Below, one piece after another: positions 9,701-17,124 of a stretch of DNA of 42,713 bases. This DNA comes from Deltaproteobacteria bacterium (GTDB lineage: Bacteria; Desulfobacterota; Syntrophobacteria; Syntrophobacterales; Syntrophobacteraceae): positions 1 through 42,713 of the forward strand of contig JAAYUJ010000512.1 in assembly GCA_012517775.1 (NCBI GenBank), written 5' to 3'. The translations under genes and the position numbers were made by a program. The notes beneath the pieces were generated by a model. It worked only from the letters and a program-made list of their open reading frames with translations, was not told where the DNA came from and did not search any database. Numbering within the stretch: the first letter of the stretch is position 1; each line of letters begins with the position of its first letter.

Positions 9701-9817
9701 GACGAGCACAGCGCTGTCGCGGGTGTCCTCACCCGAATCGAAGCTTACAGGAATGTGGTCAACAACCTCCAGGAAAGGCTGTGGTCCAGGGGCGACAGTC
9801 TTGAAGCCATTGGTTAG
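6746..9817 (+). CDS. Tandem BadF/BadG/BcrA/BcrD activase fused to DUF2229-type dehydratase-related domain
   Basis: This is a 1023-residue protein. Residues ~5-285 and ~342-597 are two ASKHA-type ATPase domains of the 2-hydroxyacyl-CoA dehydratase activase family. Each has the phosphate loop (DIGSVS, DIGSTTTK) and both cysteines that in known activases hold a shared [4Fe-4S] cluster: C141 (NGPCASGTGSF) with C196, and C466 (VCAAGTGSF) with C506. Residues ~620-1010 form the DUF2229-like part. It carries a cysteine cluster (C626, C632, C636, C654), TCFPVK at C752, and FSCGADSF at C961, which resembles the dehydratase subunit fold. Known activases inject an electron into a dehydratase using ATP; the substrate here is unknown. 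AAGGAAGAG precedes the start. The partner gene follows after 21 bp. Confidence 0.92.
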   Translation: METEYDVGIDIGSVSINCVILNRSGQVVFETPYIRHFGLVYEETHRLLKEILQPNTAVSRPEWDPIAIRSFSFTGVHGQLVSQILSAPFEVETIAQVTGVTHVLPGVRTIISIGGQDASLFQLGYKEEQWHLESFNMNGPCASGTGSFIDQQAERLALSMYGSEFHMNQEKLQEVLEDFIALGLKSTYPAPVACRCTVFTKSDMIHLQNKGEPLPNIIAGLHYGNAANYLSTIVGNRKLFEPIVFIGGMASNPMQVQAFQSYFPALQVPPYHTSLGALGAALQAQRQGLRNQLDLKRLAQSGTRTAYDFPKAECLELRLTRFDPDNSLSPWGKRRKQPAQAYLGVDIGSTTTKYALIDDSGQILHKSYVPTRGKPIEVTQKLLQHLNQDVGKRVRLLAVATTGSGRNVVGDFLSADLIIDEITAHARGAVAVDPEIDTVFEIGGQDSKYIHIENTHPLDFDMNKVCAAGTGSFLHELANKMKINIVDEFQEIALSSRSPIHLAERCTVFMESDLVSYAQKGACREDLIAGLCYAIVYNYLNRVVEKRFVGQRIMFLGGPSLNRGIVAAFEKVLRRPILVPRHREVLGAYGAALAVKELYRKGQIPQQSRDLEGLAHMTVTYTESVCRADKKCHNECKLKIYQFGEKKSIWGGDCGRYEVGRYDGTHETNFFLEQQHFFQEALEEKGISTLELIRKDDPSRPTVGIPLALHTMGLGVFWTHLFSELGFTVLLSPRTNNKLALSGVESMTAETCFPVKVFHGHVRYLMDRVEFLFLPNVINMPTPVEHETGFFCPLVESSQYMVRAALNIPTHRMIRPTLHLKDGPEHLAEPLYDSIPKKLRPGRLALERAIERAWARQEAYSETLLRRGREVLNGTSLAQPLWVVTGRPYNLYDERLNLQLGRQFAKLGIKALPMDFLDVDSEDLSDFPGMYWGLGAKILRTAKRIAATPNWYGVHLTNFSCGADSFIEHFYRHILKDKPSLILELDEHSAVAGVLTRIEAYRNVVNNLQERLWSRGDSLEAIG

Positions 9818-9838
9818 AGGCAAGAGGAAATACTCAGG

Positions 9839-11227
9839 ATGTCAACACCAAAGGACGAATATAGCTTTGAACGCTTCCATACGAGTGTCGGCCGGTTCGA
9901 TGTCTCAGGCAAGACGCTTCTGATACCCGACATGGCTCCTTTCGGAGCAAGGCTTCTTGCCGCCTGCTTTCGTGCCTTCGGGGTGGGTGCTGTTGTCATG
10001 GAGACATACAAGGGACTTGTCCTGGGAAAGGAGTATACTTCCGGGAAGGAATGCTTCCCCTGTCAGGTGACCCTGGGAGACATTCTCTATCACCTTCGAA
10101 AAGAGGAAGAACGACTCGGGCCGGCTTTTTCTCCGGAGAATTATGCTTATTTCCTGCCTGAAGCGGATGGTCCATGCCGATTTGGGATGTACAACAAGAT
10201 GCAGAGACTGATCCTTGACCGGTTTCCTGAATTCCGGGATGTTCCTATCGTCTTTCTCTCAACAGGAGACGCTTACGGAGCCGGGGGGCTGCTGCCTCCC
10301 GAACAGGCATCGATTTTCAGGAAGTTGAGTTATGTAGCAGTGATCATTGCGGACGTACTGGATCGCATCGTCTGGAGAGTGCGTCCCTATGAACGGCAAC
10401 CGGGGATGACCGATGCGTACATGGAGGATGCGCTCCGTTCGGTTTGTTCCGTTATCGAATCCTCCGGAGCGAGTCTCGATTTCAACCGGCTGCACCGGAT
10501 GGTGGAAGAGATAACCATTGAAACGTGCGCCTTCCTCGACTCTGGGAAACCTCGCCGTCCCCGTATCGGTATCGTTGGAGAGATTTATCTGCGCAGTCAT
10601 CCGGATTCGAACCAGAATATCATCCGTTATCTGGAGGATTTCGGGGGAGAAGTAGTGGATGCGTCCCTCGGAGAGTGGGTGAATTTCGTCACCTATGAGC
10701 GTGCCATGAAGACGAGGCGCCGCTTCAAAATTGCCTGGAGAGAAGGTGATCATACGCAACTGAGGCAGGCGGTGCGCCAACTGCTGGATCTGGAAATCGA
10801 ACGGTGCTACCAATACTGGAGACAGAGCCAGGTATATCGACGCACTCTTAAACACCTGGATATTCAACCCGACCACTCCATCCGCACCATCGAAAAGCGT
10901 CTCGAGGGAGATCATCTCTTCAGCTTTGATATTGGAACCGAAGCGGCTTTGAGTATCGGGGGGGCACTGGAATACGTCCATGACGGCTTTGACGGGATTG
11001 TCAACGTTTTTCCATTTACATGCATGCCGAGCACCATCTGTACGGCAGTATTGAAGCCTTTGCTTCACAAGAAGGGTATTCCTTACCTGGACGCGCCATG
11101 CGACGGAACCACTCAGCCGAACAGGGAAGTGGCTTTGCGCACATTCATGTATCAAGCGAAACAGCATCTGGAGTCTCGCACTGCGGGAGAGAATGGTAAG
11201 GCAACGAAATGGCAAGCCAGACACTGA
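9839..11227 (+). CDS. 2-hydroxyacyl-CoA dehydratase (HgdB)-like protein, partner of the activase
   Basis: This is a 462-residue soluble protein resembling the C-terminal portion found in long (about 1400 aa) activase-related proteins. Here it is a separate gene. Visible cysteine motifs are GKECFPCQVT (C72, C75), GPCRFGMYNK, FPFTCMPSTIC and YLDAPCDGT, all plausible iron-sulfur ligands of the dehydratase fold. It starts 21 bp after the activase stop with GAGG upstream, and its end overlaps the RNase gene by 19 bp. I infer an ATP-dependent, Fe-S, low-potential reduction or dehydration partner. True HgdA/HgdB acyl-CoA dehydratase subunits are not encoded nearby, so the reaction is unknown. Confidence 0.85.
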   Translation: MSTPKDEYSFERFHTSVGRFDVSGKTLLIPDMAPFGARLLAACFRAFGVGAVVMETYKGLVLGKEYTSGKECFPCQVTLGDILYHLRKEEERLGPAFSPENYAYFLPEADGPCRFGMYNKMQRLILDRFPEFRDVPIVFLSTGDAYGAGGLLPPEQASIFRKLSYVAVIIADVLDRIVWRVRPYERQPGMTDAYMEDALRSVCSVIESSGASLDFNRLHRMVEEITIETCAFLDSGKPRRPRIGIVGEIYLRSHPDSNQNIIRYLEDFGGEVVDASLGEWVNFVTYERAMKTRRRFKIAWREGDHTQLRQAVRQLLDLEIERCYQYWRQSQVYRRTLKHLDIQPDHSIRTIEKRLEGDHLFSFDIGTEAALSIGGALEYVHDGFDGIVNVFPFTCMPSTICTAVLKPLLHKKGIPYLDAPCDGTTQPNREVALRTFMYQAKQHLESRTAGENGKATKWQARH

Positions 11228-12693
11228 TCATCAATGCCGCCCACCCGGAGGAATTCCGTGTAGCCATGGTGGAGGGGCAAACACTTGAAGGCTTCTTCAT
11301 TGAGACGGCTACACGGGGCAAGGTTGTGGGCAATCTTTACAAAGGCATCATCACACACGTGCAGACCAGCCTTCAGGCTGCATTCGTGAACTATGGAACG
11401 GAGCGCAACGGCTTCCTCCCGTTTCATGAAATCCATCCGGAATACTATCGCAAGGAGGCCCGCGAGCAAGTAAGAATCCAGGATGTCATTGAAGTGGGGC
11501 AGGAAGTCCTGGTCCAGGTGGAAAAGGAAGAGGTCGGCAACAAGGGGGCTCTTCTCACAACATACATTTCCCTTGCGGGCCGTGACCTCGTTCTGATGCC
11601 CGGCCAATCTCAAAGGGGGGTCTCCCGCAAAATCGAAGACGAAGAACAGCGGGGACGGCTGAAGGACTTGGCAAACAGCCTCAAGATTCCCGAGGACTTC
11701 GGCATCATCATACGCACGGCCGCTGAGAACTGCAGCAAGCGGGAAGTGGCCAAGGACCTGAATCACCTGGTGATGATCTGGGAGGACATCAAGAAACAGG
11801 TTCAGGAAACGCCGGCTCCCGCCCTTATCTACAAGGAACAGGATCTGGCCATCCGGGTGATTCGGGACTATTTCAACCCGAACATCAAGACGATTCTGGT
11901 GGATGACAAGGAAGTACACCGGCGGGTCAAGGATTTCATGGGGATCATCAGCCCCGCGCACCAGCGCAATGTCAAGCTTTACAAAGAGGACGGTCCCATC
12001 TATCACAAGTATCACCTGGAGGATCAGATCGAGCAGATCTTTCGAAACAAGGTTCCTCTGAAATCGGGAGGATACCTCCTCATCGACCAGACGGAAGCCC
12101 TTGTGGCCATTGATGTGAACTCCGGCCGGACCAATGGGGATTCCGCTCTTGAGGAGATGGTCTACAAAGTCAACCTGGAAGCCGCCGCCGAAATCCCGCG
12201 TCAACTGAGATTGCGAGACCTGGGAGGTCTGATTGTCATTGATTTCATAGACATGCGCGACAACCGCCACACAAGAGATGTGGAGCGTCGTTTGAAGGAA
12301 GAAATGAAGAAAGACAAGGCAAAAATCACGGTGGGACGGATCTCGCGGTTCGGCCTCATGGAGCTCTCACGCCAGCATCTCGGACTCAACATCATGCGGG
12401 GCTCTTTCCGTGAATGCCCTGTCTGCAAGGGGGTCGGCGTGACACGTTCACCAGAGGCAACCGCCGTGTGTTTCTTTAGAAAGATTTGGCTCATGCTGGC
12501 TCAGAAGAAACCGGCGACTATCCGGGGCACTTTTTCGGTCCCCGTAGCGAACTATCTCCTCAACAGAAAGCGCGGCGACCTCACGAAGCTCGAGGCGCAA
12601 TATGATGCCAGGATCATCATTGAAGCATCTACAAACCTTTATCCCCACGAAGGACACCTGGAATTTACACCTCGGGAAGTTCAAAACCAGTAA
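11209..12693 (+). CDS. rng: Ribonuclease E/G family endoribonuclease
   Basis: This 494-residue protein has the length of RNase G and lacks the long C-terminal scaffold of RNase E. The S1 RNA-binding domain spans ~35-125 (GNLYKGIITHVQTSLQAAFV). The catalytic DNase-I-like region carries Mg-binding D302 (AIDVNSGRT) and D345 (IVIDFIDM). The zinc-link cysteines are C403 and C406 (ECPVCKG). These positions nearly equal the E. coli RNase E numbering. It cuts single-stranded AU-rich RNA in mRNA decay and rRNA maturation. The start lies inside the preceding gene with AAGG upstream, which suggests co-transcription with the activase pair, an unusual partner for an RNase. Confidence 0.95.
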   Translation: MASQTLIINAAHPEEFRVAMVEGQTLEGFFIETATRGKVVGNLYKGIITHVQTSLQAAFVNYGTERNGFLPFHEIHPEYYRKEAREQVRIQDVIEVGQEVLVQVEKEEVGNKGALLTTYISLAGRDLVLMPGQSQRGVSRKIEDEEQRGRLKDLANSLKIPEDFGIIIRTAAENCSKREVAKDLNHLVMIWEDIKKQVQETPAPALIYKEQDLAIRVIRDYFNPNIKTILVDDKEVHRRVKDFMGIISPAHQRNVKLYKEDGPIYHKYHLEDQIEQIFRNKVPLKSGGYLLIDQTEALVAIDVNSGRTNGDSALEEMVYKVNLEAAAEIPRQLRLRDLGGLIVIDFIDMRDNRHTRDVERRLKEEMKKDKAKITVGRISRFGLMELSRQHLGLNIMRGSFRECPVCKGVGVTRSPEATAVCFFRKIWLMLAQKKPATIRGTFSVPVANYLLNRKRGDLTKLEAQYDARIIIEASTNLYPHEGHLEFTPREVQNQ

Positions 12694-12733
12694 TCCTCCC
12701 TCAGAATTCCCACCATGCTTTAGACAACAGGGA

Positions 12734-12756
12734 TGGCCGGACCTTCAGTCCGGCCA
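12734..12756. terminator. Perfect hairpin downstream of rng
   Basis: TGGCCGGAC and GTCCGGCCA form a perfect nine-base-pair stem around the loop CTTCA, 40 bp after the rng stop. No T-run follows on either strand, so it may be a 3' stabilising stem or part of a repeat family rather than a classical intrinsic terminator. Confidence 0.45.
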
Positions 12757-12948
12757 AGAACGAGAAGTCTGCTTTCCTCTATCCCTAGAATTGCTGTAGT
12801 AGAAAACGATACCAACAGAACAGGCAATGTGAAAACTAGATTAATGAGCTTTGCCGGAATTGCCGTTTCTATATCGTAATGAATCGTTCAGGTTGGACGG
12901 GGCTTTTCTGGTTTTGTCATCACATTTCAAATTTCAAGGAGGAGAGTT

Positions 12949-14700
12949 ATGAAAAGGTTTCTCTTGCTGTGTATGGTTCTTTCAGTGGGCTTTGCCTGTT
13001 TCGGCACCAATGCCTTTGCATGGCAGGGCAGAATGGCCGGTATGGCCGATCCGTATGGACTCCTGGAAGATGAATCCGATTTCCTCGTCCATCCCGCCAT
13101 GATCGCCGACGGCGAGGGAGTGGACTTCTACGGACATTTCAAATATCTCTACAAGGATGTCTCTGACTGGAACTATGATTTCTCTCTCAATCCAAACAGT
13201 ATCAGAGTCCTCGGAAATCAGCTGAACATACCCGGCCTGTCCGCCCTGTCGCTCGGAGGAGGCTACAAAGGCTCGGGGGATGAAAACCACTACGACGCCT
13301 CAGCCGGAGCCGCTTTTCCCCTGGGATGCGGCAGGATGGGGGTCTTCTTCAACTACAAAGGGAAAAACGGCGACTACAACGGCACCGGGCTTTTTGCGGG
13401 CTCTGCCACTCTTGCCAACAATCCTTATGGTGCCGGTCTTGTGACCGGCTACAACATGGACAGCTCCATCGACAGCTTCATCGGCAGGATCATCTACGGC
13501 TTGCCTCTTGGAGCAAGTCTCAAGCTGGGCGCAGAGCTCGAAGTCGCATACAACAAGGACAAGAACAGCACCAAGGAAAGAATCACCGACCTTGTCTTCA
13601 ACGGAAATTCATACAAAGACTATTTCGACCTGACCAGTAAGAACAGCTTTGTTGGGACCCTCTTTCCCTTCATGTATCCCGTAGACTCAGAGTATTGGGA
13701 AATCACCCCCAAGGTCGGCCTCACCGGAGTGTCCGGACCCGTCAAATGGGGTCTCACCGTTCGCGGCGGCGCTGTGTTTTCAGGAGACAATTCATGGAGC
13801 TCCAGTCAATTCCTCGACTTGTACGGCATCCCTCTTGGGGTGGGGAATCTGACACCTCCCTGGGATCTGGCGGCAGATCACGGCTTTCGCATGGACGGTG
13901 ACGTGGACGGATGGAAAGTGGGGGGAGATTTTTGGCTCCGTTATGCTCTCTCTCCATGCATGAATCTCCCATTCCTCCTGAGAGTCGATCACAGGGAGAT
14001 CAACAGAAACGGCCGCGGTGCAGGACTCGTTTCCTGGGATCTCTGGGACAGCGCCGCGCCTCAGAACACGTATACCGGCAGTTATCCTTTAGGCTGGGAT
14101 TATGAGCATAAGGAAAGCGTCTTTGAAGTGGAGACCGGCGCAGGTCTGGAATACGTCCCCAGTAAGACGACACGCATCGCCGGAGGGCTCTATTACAAAT
14201 ACATGGATGCCAAGCAATCCCTGGGAATGACTCCCACTGCAACCTTTGCCCTCGGCCCCCCCATCAACACCCTGGCAGTCTCTCTCCCCACAGCCTACGA
14301 TCCCGCTCCGGATAACACCGAGCACCAGATCATTCTCAGGATGGCGGCAGAAAGGGAAATCAACCCCTGTTTCGTCCTTCGTGGAGGTCTCAAGACTTTC
14401 ATCGGCTGGGTGAACGAGGACTTCGCCCTGGGCACGAACCTGTCCCCGACCGGTCTCAACCTCGTTACGTCCCGCTATTCTCTCAGTGGAACTCATTGGG
14501 GGATCATGGGAGCCATCGGCGCCACGGCAAAGTTCACGACTTTCGAAATTGAACCTTTCATCCAGGCGGGCTATGAAGAGTACGATCCCGATGGAGACGG
14601 CTATCTCAGTCTCGTCGGAGGCGTTGCCGACGCGGCCTTCGATGTGACCAAGGAACGCAGTGAAGCCCTGATCGGAGCGGGTATTTCCGTCCGATTCTAA
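12949..14700 (+). CDS. Outer-membrane beta-barrel protein
   Basis: This 583-residue protein has a Sec signal peptide (MKRFLLLCMVLSVGFACFGTNAFA, cleavage after A24) and a long body of alternating hydrophobic/polar strands rich in Gly, Tyr and Asp. It ends in ISVRF, the terminal aromatic residue expected for a substrate of the Bam outer-membrane insertion machine. The start is set by AAGGAGGAG seven bases upstream. It is a single-gene unit with its own terminator. I do not recognise a specific porin family. The size suggests about 16-22 strands, so a porin or substrate-specific channel is possible. A possible calcium-loop-like YDPDGDGYLS lies near the C-terminus. Confidence 0.85.
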   Translation: MKRFLLLCMVLSVGFACFGTNAFAWQGRMAGMADPYGLLEDESDFLVHPAMIADGEGVDFYGHFKYLYKDVSDWNYDFSLNPNSIRVLGNQLNIPGLSALSLGGGYKGSGDENHYDASAGAAFPLGCGRMGVFFNYKGKNGDYNGTGLFAGSATLANNPYGAGLVTGYNMDSSIDSFIGRIIYGLPLGASLKLGAELEVAYNKDKNSTKERITDLVFNGNSYKDYFDLTSKNSFVGTLFPFMYPVDSEYWEITPKVGLTGVSGPVKWGLTVRGGAVFSGDNSWSSSQFLDLYGIPLGVGNLTPPWDLAADHGFRMDGDVDGWKVGGDFWLRYALSPCMNLPFLLRVDHREINRNGRGAGLVSWDLWDSAAPQNTYTGSYPLGWDYEHKESVFEVETGAGLEYVPSKTTRIAGGLYYKYMDAKQSLGMTPTATFALGPPINTLAVSLPTAYDPAPDNTEHQIILRMAAEREINPCFVLRGGLKTFIGWVNEDFALGTNLSPTGLNLVTSRYSLSGTHWGIMGAIGATAKFTTFEIEPFIQAGYEEYDPDGDGYLSLVGGVADAAFDVTKERSEALIGAGISVRF

Positions 14701-14722
14701 GGGAGATCGAATTTTAGCAAAA

Positions 14723-14755
14723 GGAAGGGGCGGGTTGAATCCCGCCCTTATCCAT
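14723..14755 (+). terminator. Intrinsic-type terminator after the beta-barrel gene
   Basis: GGGCGGG (14728-14734), loop TTGAAT and CCCGCCC (14741-14747) form a seven-base-pair stem, extended by weaker A-T and G-T pairs. A short T-containing tail (TTATCCATT) follows. It lies 27 bp after the stop and separates this gene from the convergent phosphorelay operon. Confidence 0.7.
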
Positions 14756-14818
14756 TAAGAACAAAAATCTTTTCGAAACCCCGCAGGATCAACACGGTGA
14801 CTCGAGCAGTTGATAGGC

Positions 14819-16741
14819 TCACCGTTGCAGCACTCGCTCCAGCTCGGACTCGAGCTCACTCATCTGGTATGGCTTTTCAAGAACCCCCCTGAAGCCCCAC
14901 GATTCATGCTGCGTCATGATTGGGTCGGTGGAGTAACCGCTCGATACAATCACTCTGACTCCCGGGTCGATTTGAAGGAGCTTTTCCATAGTCTCCTTTC
15001 CACCCATGCCACCGGGTACTGTGAGGTCCAAGATGACCAGATCAAAAGGCTTGCCGTTGCTGCCAGCCTTTGCATACAGACTCAGGACTTCTGTACCGTC
15101 TCTCACAAGCTCGACGGAGTATCCCAGGTGTTCAATCATGGACCCCGCAACCCTGCGAACCATCTCCTCATCGTCCATCAGGAGAATTCGCATTTCCGCC
15201 CTGCCGGCTCCCTGGACATCCCCACTCGATACCCTGTCAGCCTCTTCAAGGGCAGGGAGATAAAGGTGAAAAACAGTACCGACATTCTGTTTTGTCTCGA
15301 CGGTGACACACCCCCGATGGTTCTCCATGATCGAATAAACCGTTGCCAGACCAAGTCCTTTCGCCGAACTTCTGGTAGTGAAATAGGGATCGAATATCCT
15401 GGAGAGATGCTCGTCCGGAATTCCAGGACCCTGATCTTCCACGGAAATCTGCACATATTTTCCACCTTGAATGCCAAGGCGATTCCCGCCCCGGACAATG
15501 GAATTCGCTGCGCTGATCCTGACCTTTCCCCCTCCCGGCATGGCTTGGAAAGCATTCGTCACCAAGTGCGTGATGGCTTGCTTGATCTGGAATTCATCCG
15601 CATCCACATCACAAAGGTCATCCTGGAAAGAGAGCACTGTCCGCTCTCTGAAATCCATCTGAGCGGTCAGGTGCATCTCCCTGATGATGGACTGGATGGA
15701 AACACGTTTTCTGACAGGCCCTCCCCCTTTGGAAAACGGCAACAACTGGCGGGCCAGCTCCTTTGCTCTCCGTGATGCCTGTTCAATATCCTCCAGTCTC
15801 TCTGCCATCCCGCTCCCAGGTCCCGCATCGAGCTTGGCCAGTGAAATGCTTCCGAAGATGGTCGTGAGAATGTTATTGAAATCATGAGCGATACCGCCTG
15901 CAAGCGTTCCGATGGCTTCCATTTTCTGTGCGCGAAGAAGCCGCGCCTCCATGAGCTTTCTTTCTGTCAGATCCTCCAGAATGACAAGCGCTCCCATATC
16001 CTCACTCCCCAGGGGAAGTACCTTCAGTGAAGCCTGTTTCCCGCCGATCACGAGCTCCAATGCCTCCCCCCCATTTTGGTGGCAATTTCCATTCGCATCC
16101 AGGAGTCTCTCCACTTTCCCGCGATCTGAATCTTGAAAGAGATCCGTCAACCTGGAGGCAATGAGTTCATCTTCCGGCACACCGATCAGTTTCAGTGCGG
16201 TCTGATTGAGGAATACGATCCTGCCGTTTCCTGTGATCTCCACAACACCTTCTTTCATGGTTTCGAGGATGACCTCGAAATGGTGCTTAACGGTCAGGAG
16301 CTCCCTTGTAATCTGACGGGGGTGCATGGTCTCACCCCCTATCGTCATCCCGCTCCCTGTGCGACGCGATCCCGATTCCGCCTCTTTCAGGACTGTCAGA
16401 ACGTGCCGTCTCATCTGGTCGAACGGGGCTTTGGCTATACAGGCATCGGCGCCGAAGGCGAGGAAATCGATCTTTTCGTCCGCTGCAATGGCCGAGAGAA
16501 TGACCACATAGGCATCCCGGAGCTTCGGGTTCTTGCGAATGATGCGGCAGAGTTTTTCTCCACTGACATGCGGCATGATCAGATCGACAAAGAGGACTTC
16601 CGGCGTGAAGTCTTTCAGGATATCCAGGGCAGCAAGGCCGTCCTCTGCCGTGACGACGTGATTTCCCTCTTCGCTGAGGAGCTCCGACATGAACTTCAGC
16701 ATGACGGGGTGATTGTCGACAACCAGTATCCTTCTGCTCAT
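14819..16741 (-). CDS. Hybrid histidine kinase: REC-PAS-HisKA-HATPase-REC
   Basis: This is a 640-residue soluble kinase without membrane segments. An N-terminal receiver occupies ~4-118 with phospho-acceptor D53 (FVDLIMP). A PAS sensor lies at ~150-258. HisKA has H286 (GGIAHDFNN, the NtrB-like class often seen in bacterial hybrid kinases). HATPase_c covers ~385-498 (N396, DQGPGIP, KGLGLATVYS). A second receiver lies at ~517-638 with D572 (VILDLTVP). It is the last gene of a three-gene phosphorelay, and its ATG overlaps the Hpt stop by four bases. The N-terminal receiver is a likely target of the upstream Hpt protein, so it may act as a relay step rather than as a primary sensor. Confidence 0.95.
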   Translation of the reverse strand: MSRRILVVDNHPVMLKFMSELLSEEGNHVVTAEDGLAALDILKDFTPEVLFVDLIMPHVSGEKLCRIIRKNPKLRDAYVVILSAIAADEKIDFLAFGADACIAKAPFDQMRRHVLTVLKEAESGSRRTGSGMTIGGETMHPRQITRELLTVKHHFEVILETMKEGVVEITGNGRIVFLNQTALKLIGVPEDELIASRLTDLFQDSDRGKVERLLDANGNCHQNGGEALELVIGGKQASLKVLPLGSEDMGALVILEDLTERKLMEARLLRAQKMEAIGTLAGGIAHDFNNILTTIFGSISLAKLDAGPGSGMAERLEDIEQASRRAKELARQLLPFSKGGGPVRKRVSIQSIIREMHLTAQMDFRERTVLSFQDDLCDVDADEFQIKQAITHLVTNAFQAMPGGGKVRISAANSIVRGGNRLGIQGGKYVQISVEDQGPGIPDEHLSRIFDPYFTTRSSAKGLGLATVYSIMENHRGCVTVETKQNVGTVFHLYLPALEEADRVSSGDVQGAGRAEMRILLMDDEEMVRRVAGSMIEHLGYSVELVRDGTEVLSLYAKAGSNGKPFDLVILDLTVPGGMGGKETMEKLLQIDPGVRVIVSSGYSTDPIMTQHESWGFRGVLEKPYQMSELESELERVLQR

Positions 16742-17124
16742 TCCCTTAACCTCACAACGGATTCACAGCTTCCCGAGGAACAGGAGTAAGCCTGGCATTG
16801 TGTGAACCCCGTTTGAATTGCTGACGAGATCTCCAAAAGACTCACGCAAAGCAACCGGATCTCTTCTCGAGCTCCATCAAGAAGCCCCCGATTCGCCCTC
16901 TTTTCGATTCGTTCCGCTATCTCCCTAATCACAGGCAATTCGAAGTTGAGGGCTGCCCCTTTTATAGAATGGGCACCCCGTGCCACTTTATGGTGATCCT
17001 TCTGATCAATGCCGGCCTGCATCAGCCCAATATCAGCTTCGGCAGCTTTCAGAAAGACCTCCAATAATTCCATGAACTCTTCTCGTGAAAATCCCAACCG
17101 CTCTTCCATGTTGCTCCAGTTCAT
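16738..17124 (-). CDS. Histidine phosphotransfer (Hpt) protein
   Basis: This is a 128-residue stand-alone Hpt helical bundle with phosphorylatable H52 in the motif ARGAHSIKGAALNF. A Cys-rich tail (CQAYSCSSGSC) follows the Hpt domain and has no assigned role. The ORF track starts at 17148; ATG 17124 is preferred because GGGAGG lies eight bases upstream and it gives an ATGA overlap with the stop of the upstream kinase. Hpt proteins shuttle phosphate between receivers. Placed between two hybrid kinases with four receivers in total, it is the obvious intermediate between them. Confidence 0.93.
   Translation of the reverse strand: MNWSNMEERLGFSREEFMELLEVFLKAAEADIGLMQAGIDQKDHHKVARGAHSIKGAALNFELPVIREIAERIEKRANRGLLDGAREEIRLLCVSLLEISSAIQTGFTQCQAYSCSSGSCESVVRLRE

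Noticed and set aside
11152-12270. 372-codon minus-strand ORF opposite rng
   Set aside because: Shadow of the RNase gene, whose catalytic residues match E. coli RNase E numbering.
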